From: Pyrobaculum sp. 3827-6
Lineage (GTDB): Archaea; Thermoproteota; Thermoprotei; Thermoproteales; Thermoproteaceae
Assembly: GCF_025641885.1 (NCBI RefSeq)
Contig: NZ_JAOTQN010000004.1
Coordinates: 62,001-126,000, forward strand
DNA: 64,000 nt
Direction of reading: 5' to 3'
Every line of letters begins with the position of its first letter. The stretch's first letter is position 1. The notes beneath the pieces are model-generated. The model ran no database searches, had not been told where the DNA came from, and was given only the letters and a program-made list of their open reading frames with translations. This document shows positions 40,938 through 48,954 of the stretch, piece by piece. Both the position numbers and the translations under genes were made by a program.

Positions 40938-42017
40938 GTGGCGACTGCGGGGGAGGTTCTTGAGATGGCCGCGAGGGGCTTGGACAGGGGCGACGCCGTC
41001 TATCTAATGCGCGAGGTGGACTTCTTCACCCTCGCAGAGGCGGCGCACCTCTATACGCAGAAGCTCTTCGGCGACGTGGTGACCTTCGTCAACAACGTAG
41101 TGATAAACTACACAAACATATGCGTGGCCAAGTGCCCCATATGTGCATTCTACAGACTCCCCGGCCACGGAGAGGGCTATCTGAGGAGCCCCGAGGAGGT
41201 GGGGGCCCTTGTGGAGCGCTTCGCCAAGGAGCTGGGGGTGACCGAGTTGCACGTCAACGGCGGCTTCAACCCGTTCCTAAAGCCCGAGTACTTCGACGAG
41301 CTTTTCAAGGCAGTGAAGAAGAGGGCGCCGCGCGTCGTCGTCAAAGGCCCCACCATGGCGGAGGTGGCGTACTACGCAAAGCTCTGGGGGATGAGCTGGG
41401 GGGAGGTGCTGGCCCGGTGGAGAGACGCAGGTCTAGACGCCATATCGGGGGGCGGCGCGGAGATCTTCGCAGACGAGGTGAGGAGGGTGGTGTCCCCCCA
41501 CAAAATCTCCGGCGAGGAGTGGATACAGATAGCTGAGGTCGCCCACAAGCTGGGCATCCCCAGCAACGCCACCATGCTCTACGGCCACGTCGAGAGGGAG
41601 GAGCACGTGGTCGACCACATCTTCCGCGTAAAAGAGCTCCAGGAGAAGACCGGCGGCTTGATGCTGTTTATACCCGTCAAGTTCAACCCCCTCAACACGG
41701 AGCTACACGCCAGAGGCATAGTGACCCGGCCAGCCCCCTCTACATACGACGTGAAGGTAGTGGCAGTGGCGAGGCTTATACTGGGGGGCGCCCTCAAGGT
41801 GGGGGCCTACTGGCTCTCCGTCGGTAAGAAGCTAGCCTCGACGCTACTCCTCGCGGGGGCAAACGACTTGGTGGGGACTATGTACAACGAAGCCGTATTA
41901 ACCTCCGCCGGCGCGAAGCACAGTGCATCAGTAGAGGAGCTGGCCGCCATCGCCAGGGAGGCCGGGAAGAGGCCGGCGCTGAGAGACACCTTCCACAGAG
42001 TACTAACCTACCTCTAG
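40938..42017 (+). CDS. mqnE: Aminodeoxyfutalosine synthase, radical SAM
   Basis: 359 residues. C-x3-C-x2-C motif in NICVAKCPICAFYR near 60-73, then HVNGGFNP, ISGGGAEIFADEVR and YGHVEREE. The set matches MqnE, which joins S-adenosylmethionine and an enolpyruvyl benzoate to begin the futalosine pathway. It shares an 84-base divergent promoter region with mqnC (AATTTAAAAAG about 25 bases before GTG 40938), so the two are likely co-regulated. Confidence 0.88.
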   Translation: MATAGEVLEMAARGLDRGDAVYLMREVDFFTLAEAAHLYTQKLFGDVVTFVNNVVINYTNICVAKCPICAFYRLPGHGEGYLRSPEEVGALVERFAKELGVTELHVNGGFNPFLKPEYFDELFKAVKKRAPRVVVKGPTMAEVAYYAKLWGMSWGEVLARWRDAGLDAISGGGAEIFADEVRRVVSPHKISGEEWIQIAEVAHKLGIPSNATMLYGHVEREEHVVDHIFRVKELQEKTGGLMLFIPVKFNPLNTELHARGIVTRPAPSTYDVKVVAVARLILGGALKVGAYWLSVGKKLASTLLLAGANDLVGTMYNEAVLTSAGAKHSASVEELAAIAREAGKRPALRDTFHRVLTYL

Positions 42018-42023
42018 CCAACC

Positions 42024-42111
42024 CGCGGCGTGCGCCCCAGCCCGGGACAGAGGTCGGCGTATTGCGCCTCTACAGCCCCCGGTGCGGCTGGGGCAGGCCT
42101 AACGCCCCGCG
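42024..42111. other. Long GC-rich hairpin between convergent genes
   Basis: Fills the space between the mqnE and FHA stops. Nested pairings: CGCGGCGT with ACGCCCCGCG, GCCCCAGCC (42034-42042) with GGCTGGGGC (42086-42094), CGGG with CCCG, and AGAGG with CCTCT, with internal loops. It could be a bidirectional terminator or a structured RNA; the internal loops and ACA on the 3' side recall the single-hairpin H/ACA-like guides of Pyrobaculum, without proof. Confidence 0.55.
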
Positions 42112-42112
42112 T

Positions 42113-42424
42113 CTAGTCGACGAGTAGCTCCACCACATTGGCCACGTTGATGACGTCGCCGGGCTTGACGTCGACGCGCCCCATGCCTCTGATGTCTACC
42201 CCGTTTACAAAAGTCCCGTTGGTGCTCCCCAGATCCTCTATGAAGTAGCCCCCGCCCATGCGCCCCACGGCGAAGTGGCGGCGTGATATGTATATGCTGT
42301 AGGGATGCCACATGAAGTCACCCCTCCCGAACACCCTGTAGCCGTCTACTTTGTAGGCCGCCCTCCCGTCTCTCGTCTTCAGAAGGAGGTACTGGGGGTA
42401 GACCTCAACGGTGTAGATCTCCAT
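42113..42424 (-). CDS. FHA-domain protein
   Basis: 103 residues, a single forkhead-associated domain. Core motifs are present: YISRRHFAV (Arg, Ser-like and His of the phosphothreonine pocket) and GSTNGTFVNG. FHA domains bind phosphothreonine, so this protein should read out a Ser/Thr kinase signal. No kinase is adjacent. Its 3' end abuts the GC-rich hairpin. Confidence 0.9.
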   Translation of the reverse strand: MEIYTVEVYPQYLLLKTRDGRAAYKVDGYRVFGRGDFMWHPYSIYISRRHFAVGRMGGGYFIEDLGSTNGTFVNGVDIRGMGRVDVKPGDVINVANVVELLVD

Positions 42425-42502
42425 GAAGGCGGCGGCGTGCGTATTTTTTGGCCATTACTTATTTTGCAACGTCCCTGATATATACAGCGCCGCGGCGTAT
42501 AC

Positions 42503-42844
42503 GTGGTGGACCTCGCCAAGCTTGTAGAGATACAGACAGCCTTTTCGAGGGAGAAGTTCCCCAGGTTTTGGGATGTCAAGGACGAGAGGGATCTTGCGCT
42601 GAGGCTTGAGTACTTGACGAACGCCCTCGCAGGCGAGGTGGGGGAGGCGGCTAACCTCGTGAAGAAGGTGGTGAGAAGCGCCGTGTATGGACACGGCGAC
42701 GTGAAGCTTAGCGACGTGCGGGACGCCCTCGTCGAGGAGTTGACAGACGTGTTTATCTACACGCTCACCATAGCCGGGCTCCTGGGGATAGACCTCGAAA
42801 AGGCCTACTTCGAAAAGCTTGAAAAGAATAGGAGGAGGTTTTAG
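42503..42844 (+). CDS. MazG-like nucleotide pyrophosphohydrolase
   Basis: 113 residues of the all-alpha NTP pyrophosphatase fold. The metal-binding glutamates lie in LAGEVGEAANLVKK and VEELTDVFIYT. Such enzymes hydrolyse (d)NTPs or modified nucleotides to monophosphates. A possible start two codons away does not change the call. A hairpin follows the stop. Confidence 0.88.
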   Translation: MVDLAKLVEIQTAFSREKFPRFWDVKDERDLALRLEYLTNALAGEVGEAANLVKKVVRSAVYGHGDVKLSDVRDALVEELTDVFIYTLTIAGLLGIDLEKAYFEKLEKNRRRF

Positions 42845-42848
42845 CCGG

Positions 42849-42889
42849 AGCCCCTATCACCGGCGGCCCGGCGGGCCGTCTCCGGGGCT
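42849..42889. other. GC-rich hairpin between convergent genes
   Basis: AGCCCC (42849-42854) pairs with GGGGCT (42884-42889), and inside it GGCCC pairs with GGGCC around a three-base loop. It lies between the MazG-like and thiamine-binding-protein stops, like the hairpins at 42024 and 44072. Probable bidirectional terminator. Confidence 0.5.
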
Positions 42890-42918
42890 GATCCTGCCTC
42901 CTTGGAGTACGCCCAGGT

Positions 42919-43221
42919 TTATAAACCTTCGGCCTTAGCTATCTTCTCCTCAATGTGTAGCTCCTTGTCGAGCCGGCGGTCGATTTTGATCGTGATAGAT
43001 ATCCTCTGCACGCCCATGTCCGTCAGCGTCTTTTCAATCTTTTCGAGGAGGCTTGCGAGTTGCTGGTAGCTGTCGAGCTCTACGTCGGTGAAGCCGGCCC
43101 CCGTCCTGTACCTAAACCCAGACGTCTTTATGACCTCGGTTACCCTCGCCACGTATTTAGACAGGCTCGGGGTGGCGGTTCCTAGGGGGACTACCGAGAG
43201 GCTAACAACCATCTTAGCCAT
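42919..43221 (-). CDS. MTH1187/YkoF-type thiamine-binding protein (DUF77)
   Basis: 100 residues: start VVSLSVVPLGTATPSLSKYV and TGAGFTDVELDSYQQLASLLEKI match the DUF77/MTH1187 family, small ferredoxin-like proteins that bind thiamine or related compounds. No transport gene is near. TATA-like AGTATTTAAAA lies about 25 bases upstream of ATG 43221 and may be shared with the divergent KaiC-like gene. Confidence 0.85.
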   Translation of the reverse strand: MAKMVVSLSVVPLGTATPSLSKYVARVTEVIKTSGFRYRTGAGFTDVELDSYQQLASLLEKIEKTLTDMGVQRISITIKIDRRLDKELHIEEKIAKAEGL

Positions 43222-43265
43222 GGCAACTCCATAAACTCTTTTTTAAATACTAACAAGTCATACCC

Positions 43266-44072
43266 GTGAAGAGGATATCCACGGGGGTGGAGGAGCTGGA
43301 CAAGGCGCTGGAGGGGGGCATACCCCAGGGCTCTTGGGTGGTGGCCACGGGGGAGCCGGGGGTGGGCAAGTCTATTCTATGCATCCACTTCGCATATGCG
43401 GGGCTGAGGGCCGGCGACCCCGTGGTGTACGTCACCACCGAGCAGGAGTTTAGAGACGTCATGGAGCAGGCTAAGCAGCTGGGCATGGACTTTGCCCAGT
43501 ACGCCGCCTACAACATCGCGTGGAAGAAGGAGCCGGAGGAGCTGCCAGAGATTGTGGTGATCGACATATTCGGCCTTTTGAAGGTGGCTAGGCAGCTCAC
43601 CGAGAGGGCCAGGGAGGAGAGCCCGGAGAAGGTTAGGCGCTACGCCGCCCTCTCCATCGACACCTTGATTGAGGCCATCAACGAGGCCTATAAAATACTG
43701 GCCGTGGCGGGGGAGAGGGGCACGCCGGAGCGGCACGTGAGGCTCGTCATCGACTCCATGTCGGCCTTCTGGGTGGACAAGCCCGTCATGGCTAGGAAGT
43801 ACAGCTACCAGCTGAAGATAGCCACCCACCGAGACAACGTGACGGCGCTCCTAACCAGCCAGTACGCCCCGACTACGAGGCAGGCCTACGGCTTCGGCCT
43901 TGAACACATCGCTGACGGGGTGATACACATGTGGATGGACGAGGTGGAGACAGCCAAGGAGGTGCGGAGGTGGCTGATAATAAAGAAGATGAGGATGACC
44001 GCCCACGAAACCAAGGCCTTCAAAGTGAGGATAGAGTCTGGGAGGGGCCTAGTCCTTGAGAAAATCTCGTAG
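43266..44072 (+). CDS. KaiC-like RecA-superfamily ATPase
   Basis: 268 residues, single-domain. Start RISTGVEELDKALEGGIPQG, Walker A GEPGVGKS at 30-37, TTEQEFRDVMEQAKQLG, and Walker B-like VIDSMSAFWV. Archaeal KaiC-like proteins are signalling or DNA-linked ATPases with no clock role established. GTG start; divergent from the thiamine-binding gene. Confidence 0.88.
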   Translation: MKRISTGVEELDKALEGGIPQGSWVVATGEPGVGKSILCIHFAYAGLRAGDPVVYVTTEQEFRDVMEQAKQLGMDFAQYAAYNIAWKKEPEELPEIVVIDIFGLLKVARQLTERAREESPEKVRRYAALSIDTLIEAINEAYKILAVAGERGTPERHVRLVIDSMSAFWVDKPVMARKYSYQLKIATHRDNVTALLTSQYAPTTRQAYGFGLEHIADGVIHMWMDEVETAKEVRRWLIIKKMRMTAHETKAFKVRIESGRGLVLEKIS

Positions 44073-44098
44073 CCAGCGGCCCCGGGGCCGGGGCTGGC
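44072..44098. other. GC-rich hairpin between convergent genes
   Basis: GCCAGC (44072-44077) pairs with GCTGGC (44093-44098), enclosing GGCCCC/GGGGCC. The stem begins at the last base of the KaiC-like stop. Third hairpin of this type in 2.1 kb, again between converging genes. Probable terminator. Confidence 0.5.
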
Positions 44099-44122
44099 GA
44101 ATTGAGGCGGGCTTGGAGGTCC

Positions 44123-44500
44123 CTAGAGCTTAAATGCCTTTCTCCACTTTTTCAACAGCGACGCTGGGTCTGTGCCGGGGTCGCCGGTTTTTATGTACCG
44201 CCAGAAGCGCGGCAATTCTGCGTCTCCCGAGGTGACGTCCTCAAGCGCCAGCGCCACGGCGGTCGGCACGTCTCTGCCGTAGCTGGCTATCGCCGAGAGG
44301 CTGAGGTTAAGATCCCTCGCCGCTGTGAAGCACATCATCCGGTAGGGCCTGGGGCAGTACCTTACGACTTCGTCGATTAGCTCCTCCACGGGCTTGACTC
44401 TGCTGATCACGGGCTTGTTTCTAAACACTAGACTAGCCCAGAGGTACCTCAGCCTGAACCACGCATCCACGCCTATGTAGCTGGGAGGTTTTTTAAGCAT
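44123..44500 (-). CDS. Hypothetical protein
   Basis: 125 residues, soluble, basic and helical (LRYLWASLVFRNKPVI, PVEELIDEVVRYCPRPYRMMC, ASLLKKWRKAFKL). Two cysteines. No family recognised. It follows the 44528 gene on the same strand with a 27-base gap and may share its message. Confidence 0.65.
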   Translation of the reverse strand: MLKKPPSYIGVDAWFRLRYLWASLVFRNKPVISRVKPVEELIDEVVRYCPRPYRMMCFTAARDLNLSLSAIASYGRDVPTAVALALEDVTSGDAELPRFWRYIKTGDPGTDPASLLKKWRKAFKL

Positions 44501-44527
44501 GGAGTCGGAGAGGTGCGTACTCCCCCT

Positions 44528-45049
44528 CTATAACCTGAATTTTATATACTCTCTGCCCCCCACGTTGGTGCCCTTCGCCACGCGGACTCTTAGTATGTTG
44601 GGCTCGGGGGTCTCCACCTCGCCGCCGAAGTGCCACTCCAGCACCTCCACGCCCTGGGGAAACACCCACACAGCCTCGTAGTCGTAGCCGGCCACCTCCT
44701 CCTCGTAGTAGTTCTCGTAGAGGTTCTCGCCCTCCCTCAGCGGCGCGGGGAACGAGCCTAGGAAGGTGATGTAGGGCCTAGTCGGCGCCCCCCTCAAGCC
44801 GATATACACGTCGTGGATTACGGGCCTCACTCTCTCCCCGTTGATTCGAACAATCTCCTCGTCCATAAACCTCTGCATATTCTCCCACACAGTAGATATC
44901 TCTCTAGCCAAGGCGTCTCCCCCACGTCTAAGTAGGCTGTGGTAGTACTGCCCCCTATCCACATAGTCGAAGATAATCACCATGTTAACCACGCCGCGGC
45001 TCACGATGTAGAACCCCTGGGCGTATACCGGGGTTATTTCCTCACTCAC
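44528..45049 (-). CDS. Hypothetical protein
   Basis: 173 residues, acidic, no signal or membrane segment. Notable aromatic motifs ENLYENYYEEEVAGYDYEAV and VEVLEWHFGGEVETPEP suggest a beta-sandwich surface. No family recognised. It is 21 bases downstream of dphB on the same strand. Confidence 0.7.
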   Translation of the reverse strand: MSEEITPVYAQGFYIVSRGVVNMVIIFDYVDRGQYYHSLLRRGGDALAREISTVWENMQRFMDEEIVRINGERVRPVIHDVYIGLRGAPTRPYITFLGSFPAPLREGENLYENYYEEEVAGYDYEAVWVFPQGVEVLEWHFGGEVETPEPNILRVRVAKGTNVGGREYIKFRL

Positions 45050-45070
45050 GGCATATACATAGGGAGGTAT

Positions 45071-45835
45071 TTAAACGGCTTGGCGCCTGGCGAGCCCCTC
45101 GACGCATTCCCTCTCCACCGGGCTCAGCTGGGAGGGAACTATGACGACTGCCGGCCCCTCGACGCCGCTGGTCGCCAAGTCGCCGAGGGTGGTGTACAGC
45201 GCCGAGCCTCCCCAGCCGAGGCGGTGCACCACGACCACCGGGAGGGCGGGGGTGAAGACGCCGCGCCTCTCCCGCTCCTCTAGCTGCATCAACACCGCGG
45301 CGGCGTCTCTAGGCGGCATGAACGCGCCGTCTTCCCTAACGTCGAGTAGGAGGAGTGTGTGGAAGCCCCGCCTCAGGTTTTGCTCCACCAGCTCGTAGGG
45401 CCTTGTGGAGTAGACGCCGCCTCTTGGGTACGTCACGGTGGCCACACCCCCCATCTTGTATATCGACAGACAGCTGACGGAGAAGGCGGCGCATATGATG
45501 GACACCCCGGGCACCACCTCCGCCCGGTACCCCCTCGACCTGGCGAGGGCAACCAAGGCGCTGTGCGCGGTGGCGAGGGCGGGGTCGCCGGCGGTGACCA
45601 GCACAGCCCGGCGGCCTTCTCTCAGGCACTCGAAGATCCTCCTACCAGACTCCTCCTCCAAGTCGCGGCGGGTGAGCCTCACAGGCTCAGACCTGGCCAC
45701 CCTCCTCAGCCCCTCCACGTCGAGAGGGCCGGTGTAGTCTTCGTAGAAGACGCAGTCGGCCTCCCGTATGATTCTAGCCGCCACCTCCGTGATGTAGCCA
45801 GGCCCCGGCCCAACACCCACGAGGAAGAACACGGC
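45071..45835 (-). CDS. dphB: Diphthine synthase
   Basis: 254 residues of the tetrapyrrole-methylase fold. The start FFLVGVGPGPGYIT, VFYEDYTGPLD, VLVTAGDPALATAHSALV and VVPGVSIICAAF match DphB, which methylates the diphthamide precursor on elongation factor 2. The frame is open to 45970; ATG 45850 is possible, but GTG 45835 gives the normal family N-terminus and sits 22 bases from the box TTTTTAAG. Confidence 0.9.
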   Translation of the reverse strand, partial: AVFFLVGVGPGPGYITEVAARIIREADCVFYEDYTGPLDVEGLRRVARSEPVRLTRRDLEEESGRRIFECLREGRRAVLVTAGDPALATAHSALVALARSRGYRAEVVPGVSIICAAFSVSCLSIYKMGGVATVTYPRGGVYSTRPYELVEQNLRRGFHTLLLLDVREDGAFMPPRDAAAVLMQLEERERRGVFTPALPVVVVHRLGWGGSALYTTLGDLATSGVEGPAVVIVPSQLSPVERECVEGLARRQAV

Positions 45836-46004
45836 GGGAGGTAGCCACATCTTAAAAACATGTTGAGCGGCCGTGTTTCCCGCCGCTACGTAGCGTAGGT
45901 GTGGGGACATATGTGGCCCAGAGGCTTGCCTTGGGCGTCTGTGCCTCGCCTTTCTTGTTGACGTATTCATTAAGCTTATATTTGGGTTTTGAAAAGCTGT
46001 CGCG

Positions 46005-46484
46005 ATGTACGCCGTTGCGAGGCTCTACGGCTATACCGAGGAGGTGGGGTTCAAGGCCTGGCTGGGGGTGGACCTCGCCAGGGCGCTGGGGGTGAGGGTC
46101 GGCGACGGCCTGCGGATTGAGAGCAAGGCCGGGGTCTCCTCGGCCCGGGTTGTGGAGGTGGTTGAGACGGTCAAGGCAGGGCTGTTGCTGACGGTGGACG
46201 TCTACATGGCGGTGAGCGGCTTTAGGACTGTGTTGATTAAGAGGCTGAGTAGGGTATACGAGGCGGGGTCGGTGGCAATGGGAGTGGAGGCGGCCAGGGC
46301 GCTGGACGCCGACCAGCTAATGAAGCTCGTCAACCTCATGGTCGTCTACAGGGTGCCGGTATTTACAAACTTCACAGGTTTTGTACAGGCGGAGGACGGT
46401 AGCTGGGTTAAGCTCCTGGTGAGGGAGATCTCGCCGAGGGAGCCCGCCTACGTGTCGAAGGAGACGAAGATATTCATTAGATGA
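46005..46484 (+). CDS. Stand-alone protein with CDC48-N-like domain
   Basis: 159 residues. Residues 15-65 (WLGVDLARALGVRVGDGLRIES, then SARVVEVVETVK) follow the double-psi beta-barrel pattern of the N-domains of CDC48/VAT ATPases. No ATPase domain is attached. It could be a substrate adaptor or a swapped-hairpin transcription regulator of AbrB-like type. TATA-like CTTATATTTGG is about 25 bases upstream. Confidence 0.6.
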   Translation: MYAVARLYGYTEEVGFKAWLGVDLARALGVRVGDGLRIESKAGVSSARVVEVVETVKAGLLLTVDVYMAVSGFRTVLIKRLSRVYEAGSVAMGVEAARALDADQLMKLVNLMVVYRVPVFTNFTGFVQAEDGSWVKLLVREISPREPAYVSKETKIFIR

Positions 46485-47138
46485 CTAGGGGGAGTACTGG
46501 ACTCTGCCGAAGTCGAACTTCAAGAGGAGGACTGGATCCGCCATTTTCTTCAAAGCGGATATCCTCTCGAGGATTCTCGCGGCTAGCTTGCCGCTTTTAT
46601 ACATCTCCACGGCCTTCTCGGCGCCGTGTCTCTCCACAACGGCGTTTAGCTCATCTCTAATTATGTAGTCGGCTATCTGCTCCACCCCGGCCACCTCCCC
46701 GTTCCTCACGAGGTTGGCAATGACGAACAGCCGCAGTTCGGTGAGGTTTATCTTCTTCAACGCGGTGTCGAGGTCGGCGCTCCACTTCACCGACTGGGTA
46801 GCCCTCTTAAACTCCTCCTCGGAGAAGACAAGCCTCACCCTCTGGTTCCACTTAAGCTTCCACAAGTTGAACCACTCCACCGCGATTTCCCAAAGCCTCC
46901 CCCACATCCTCTCTACATACATACAGAGGCGGAGACGCGCCCTCTGTTCCGAAAACCTCCCCCAGTTGTATATACCAGCCCTCGTGGCTAGATAGTGCAT
47001 AAAGTCCCTAAATACAAATTCCCTCAGCGCCTCCAACTCCCCCCGGGGCATCTCCCCCAGCTGCTCCTTGACCAACTCGCTCAGCATGGAGTCTATCGCC
47101 GCCGCCGCCGCGTCGAAGTCGCAGTAGTAGTAACCCAT
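46485..47138 (-). CDS. Hypothetical helical protein
   Basis: 217 residues, almost wholly helical, rich in Trp and Arg in the middle (VERMWGRLWEIAVEWFNLWK). The end ADPVLLLKFDFGRVQYSP is distinctive. No family recognised. Its stop is directly next to that of the convergent 46005 gene. Confidence 0.7.
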   Translation of the reverse strand: MGYYYCDFDAAAAAIDSMLSELVKEQLGEMPRGELEALREFVFRDFMHYLATRAGIYNWGRFSEQRARLRLCMYVERMWGRLWEIAVEWFNLWKLKWNQRVRLVFSEEEFKRATQSVKWSADLDTALKKINLTELRLFVIANLVRNGEVAGVEQIADYIIRDELNAVVERHGAEKAVEMYKSGKLAARILERISALKKMADPVLLLKFDFGRVQYSP

Positions 47139-47166
47139 GACTATACACCAATTCCCTATTTAAAAT

Positions 47167-47937
47167 CTACCTCTCCCACATGGCTAACGCCTCGCCCGCT
47201 GCCTTCAGCGCCGCGGCGTGTGCAGTTGCGTATCTATACTTCTCTAGAAAGTATGTGTAGGCCTTTCTGAGGGCGGTGAGGTCGACTTGGAAATCCATGT
47301 CGTACTCGATGTCTAGCAACAAGAGCCCCTCCGCCGGGGCGCTGGGCACCGCGCCCGGCCTTGGCCTTTTCAAGAGGTCTTCTAGATCCTCTAGCCTCAA
47401 GACGCCTCGGCCCGTGGCTAGAATTGCCCACACCATTTTGCGGATCATCTTGTTTCTAAAGCCCCTCCCCGCGAAGTGTAGGTAGATGAGTGGGCCTCTC
47501 AGCTCCACGTCTATGCTGAACACCGTGGTGACGGTGGGTTGCGTCTTGTCTCCGCGGCGCTGTATAAAAGAGCTGTAGTTGTGCGTGCCAGCGAGGAGCC
47601 TGGCGGCGTCCCGCATGACGTCGACGTCCTCGCCCCAGTGCGGGGCGACGTATAGATATCGCCTCCTCTTGGCCCTCCTGGGGTTGAAGCCCGGGGGCAC
47701 CTCCGCCACGGCCCACGCCCAGACGCCTCTCGGAAGCTTCGAGTTGACGTAGCCGATGTGTAGCCTCTGGGGGGCCAGCACGGTGTTGGCCACTGCGGAT
47801 ACGCCGGGGTCCGTCCTGCTTCCCCTGCCCAGTAACTCGCCAAAGGCCGCCTTTAGCCGGGGCTCCAGGGAGTTGGGGTGCCCCGTAAATCCATAGAACA
47901 GTGTGCCGTCGTAGGCGATGCGGTATAGGTAAGGCAT
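47167..47937 (-). CDS. truA: tRNA pseudouridine synthase A, archaeal type
   Basis: 256 residues. Catalytic Asp43 in GRGSRTDPGVSA, the LYRIAYDGTLFYGF start, and the motif GRGFRNKMIRKMVWA are all present. TruA converts uridines at positions 38-40 of the tRNA anticodon arm. Gap of 28 bases to the upstream (46485) gene on the same strand. Confidence 0.93.
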   Translation of the reverse strand: MPYLYRIAYDGTLFYGFTGHPNSLEPRLKAAFGELLGRGSRTDPGVSAVANTVLAPQRLHIGYVNSKLPRGVWAWAVAEVPPGFNPRRAKRRRYLYVAPHWGEDVDVMRDAARLLAGTHNYSSFIQRRGDKTQPTVTTVFSIDVELRGPLIYLHFAGRGFRNKMIRKMVWAILATGRGVLRLEDLEDLLKRPRPGAVPSAPAEGLLLLDIEYDMDFQVDLTALRKAYTYFLEKYRYATAHAAALKAAGEALAMWER

Positions 47938-47962
47938 ATATCTGCATAAATCCAGCTCTTAA

Positions 47963-48652
47963 ATGCTCACGTTTAGAAAGGCGAGGGAGGAGGACGTCGC
48001 CGAGATCGTGGCCTTCACAATGGACACGTGGGATTGGGGCGACTACCTCCCGAGGGTGGTCGGGCGGTGGGTGGCCGACGGCAACGCCTACGTGGCGCTT
48101 CTGGACGGCCGGATCGCCGCGGTCGCCTCTATGTTGCTAGTGGGGAAGTCGGCCTACCTCCGGGGCCTCAGAGTTAGGCCCGAGCTGAGGGGCAGAGGCA
48201 TTGGGGAGGCCATGACGAGGTTTCTGGTGGACGAGGCGAGGCGGGCCGGCGCGTCTATAGCCACACTCCTAGTGGCGGAGTGGAACAGCCCCAGCCACAA
48301 CTTGGTGAGGAAGGTGGGCTTCAAGGCCCGGCTGTATGTCTACGGCGGCAGGCCGGCGGGGGGCAGGGGCGGCAGGTGTCTAGAGGGCGCCGAGGCCTAC
48401 GAGGCCCTGGCCGAGGCCCTTGGGCGTAGCCGGGGCTACGCCTGCCTCCCCGACGAGCCTTGGATCTGCACCGCCGTGACTCCGTGGGAGCTACTGGCGC
48501 GGGGCAGGCCGTGTCTCGGCGAGTCTCTGTACATAGGGAGGTTCTCCTTCGGCGCCGCCCAGGGTAGCCCCGATATAGACGTCACATCCCTCAGCCCGGA
48601 GGGCTACAGAGAGCGCTACGCCGCCCACGTCCTGTACTCAATGGAGCTTTAA
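47963..48652 (+). CDS. GNAT-family N-acetyltransferase
   Basis: 229 residues. The acetyl-CoA loop RGRGIGEAM near 77-85, preceded by the beta-4 strand LRGLRVRPEL, is diagnostic. The domain ends near 140; the remaining 90 residues (CLPDEPWICTAVTPWELL and after) form an additional region seen in some archaeal GNATs. Substrate unknown. Divergent from truA with only 25 bases between starts. Confidence 0.88.
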   Translation: MLTFRKAREEDVAEIVAFTMDTWDWGDYLPRVVGRWVADGNAYVALLDGRIAAVASMLLVGKSAYLRGLRVRPELRGRGIGEAMTRFLVDEARRAGASIATLLVAEWNSPSHNLVRKVGFKARLYVYGGRPAGGRGGRCLEGAEAYEALAEALGRSRGYACLPDEPWICTAVTPWELLARGRPCLGESLYIGRFSFGAAQGSPDIDVTSLSPEGYRERYAAHVLYSMEL

Positions 48653-48681
48653 TGTTATATACCCGGCTGTGTCGATAGGCG

Positions 48682-48954
48682 GTGGAGCCCAGGTCCTTCT
48701 ACGACATCACGGAGCCGGAGGACAGGAGGGAGCTCGCGCAGTTGGTGAAGGTGGGGGTGTTCAGCTACGCGGTGTTGATACCGGAGGACCTGCCGAGGAG
48801 AGACGTGGAGGATGTGTTTAGAGAGGCGGGATTCCTCCATGTGGAGATAGACGCGTCAGGGTGGCCGCGGCAGATAACTGTGAAGACTGAAAAGGGAGTA
48901 TTTACGTTTAGAAAAGTAGAGGAGGGGGTTTATAAAATCAACAGGGCTGATTAG
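48682..48954 (+). CDS. Small hypothetical protein
   Basis: 90 residues, acidic, alternating strand and helix (VFSYAVLIPED, VEDVFREAGFLHVEID, ITVKTEKGVFTFRKV), consistent with a small alpha/beta fold. A TATA box GTTATATACC is about 25 bases before GTG 48682. The last 17 bases overlap the convergent CoA-transferase gene. No family recognised. Confidence 0.7.
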   Translation: MEPRSFYDITEPEDRRELAQLVKVGVFSYAVLIPEDLPRRDVEDVFREAGFLHVEIDASGWPRQITVKTEKGVFTFRKVEEGVYKINRAD

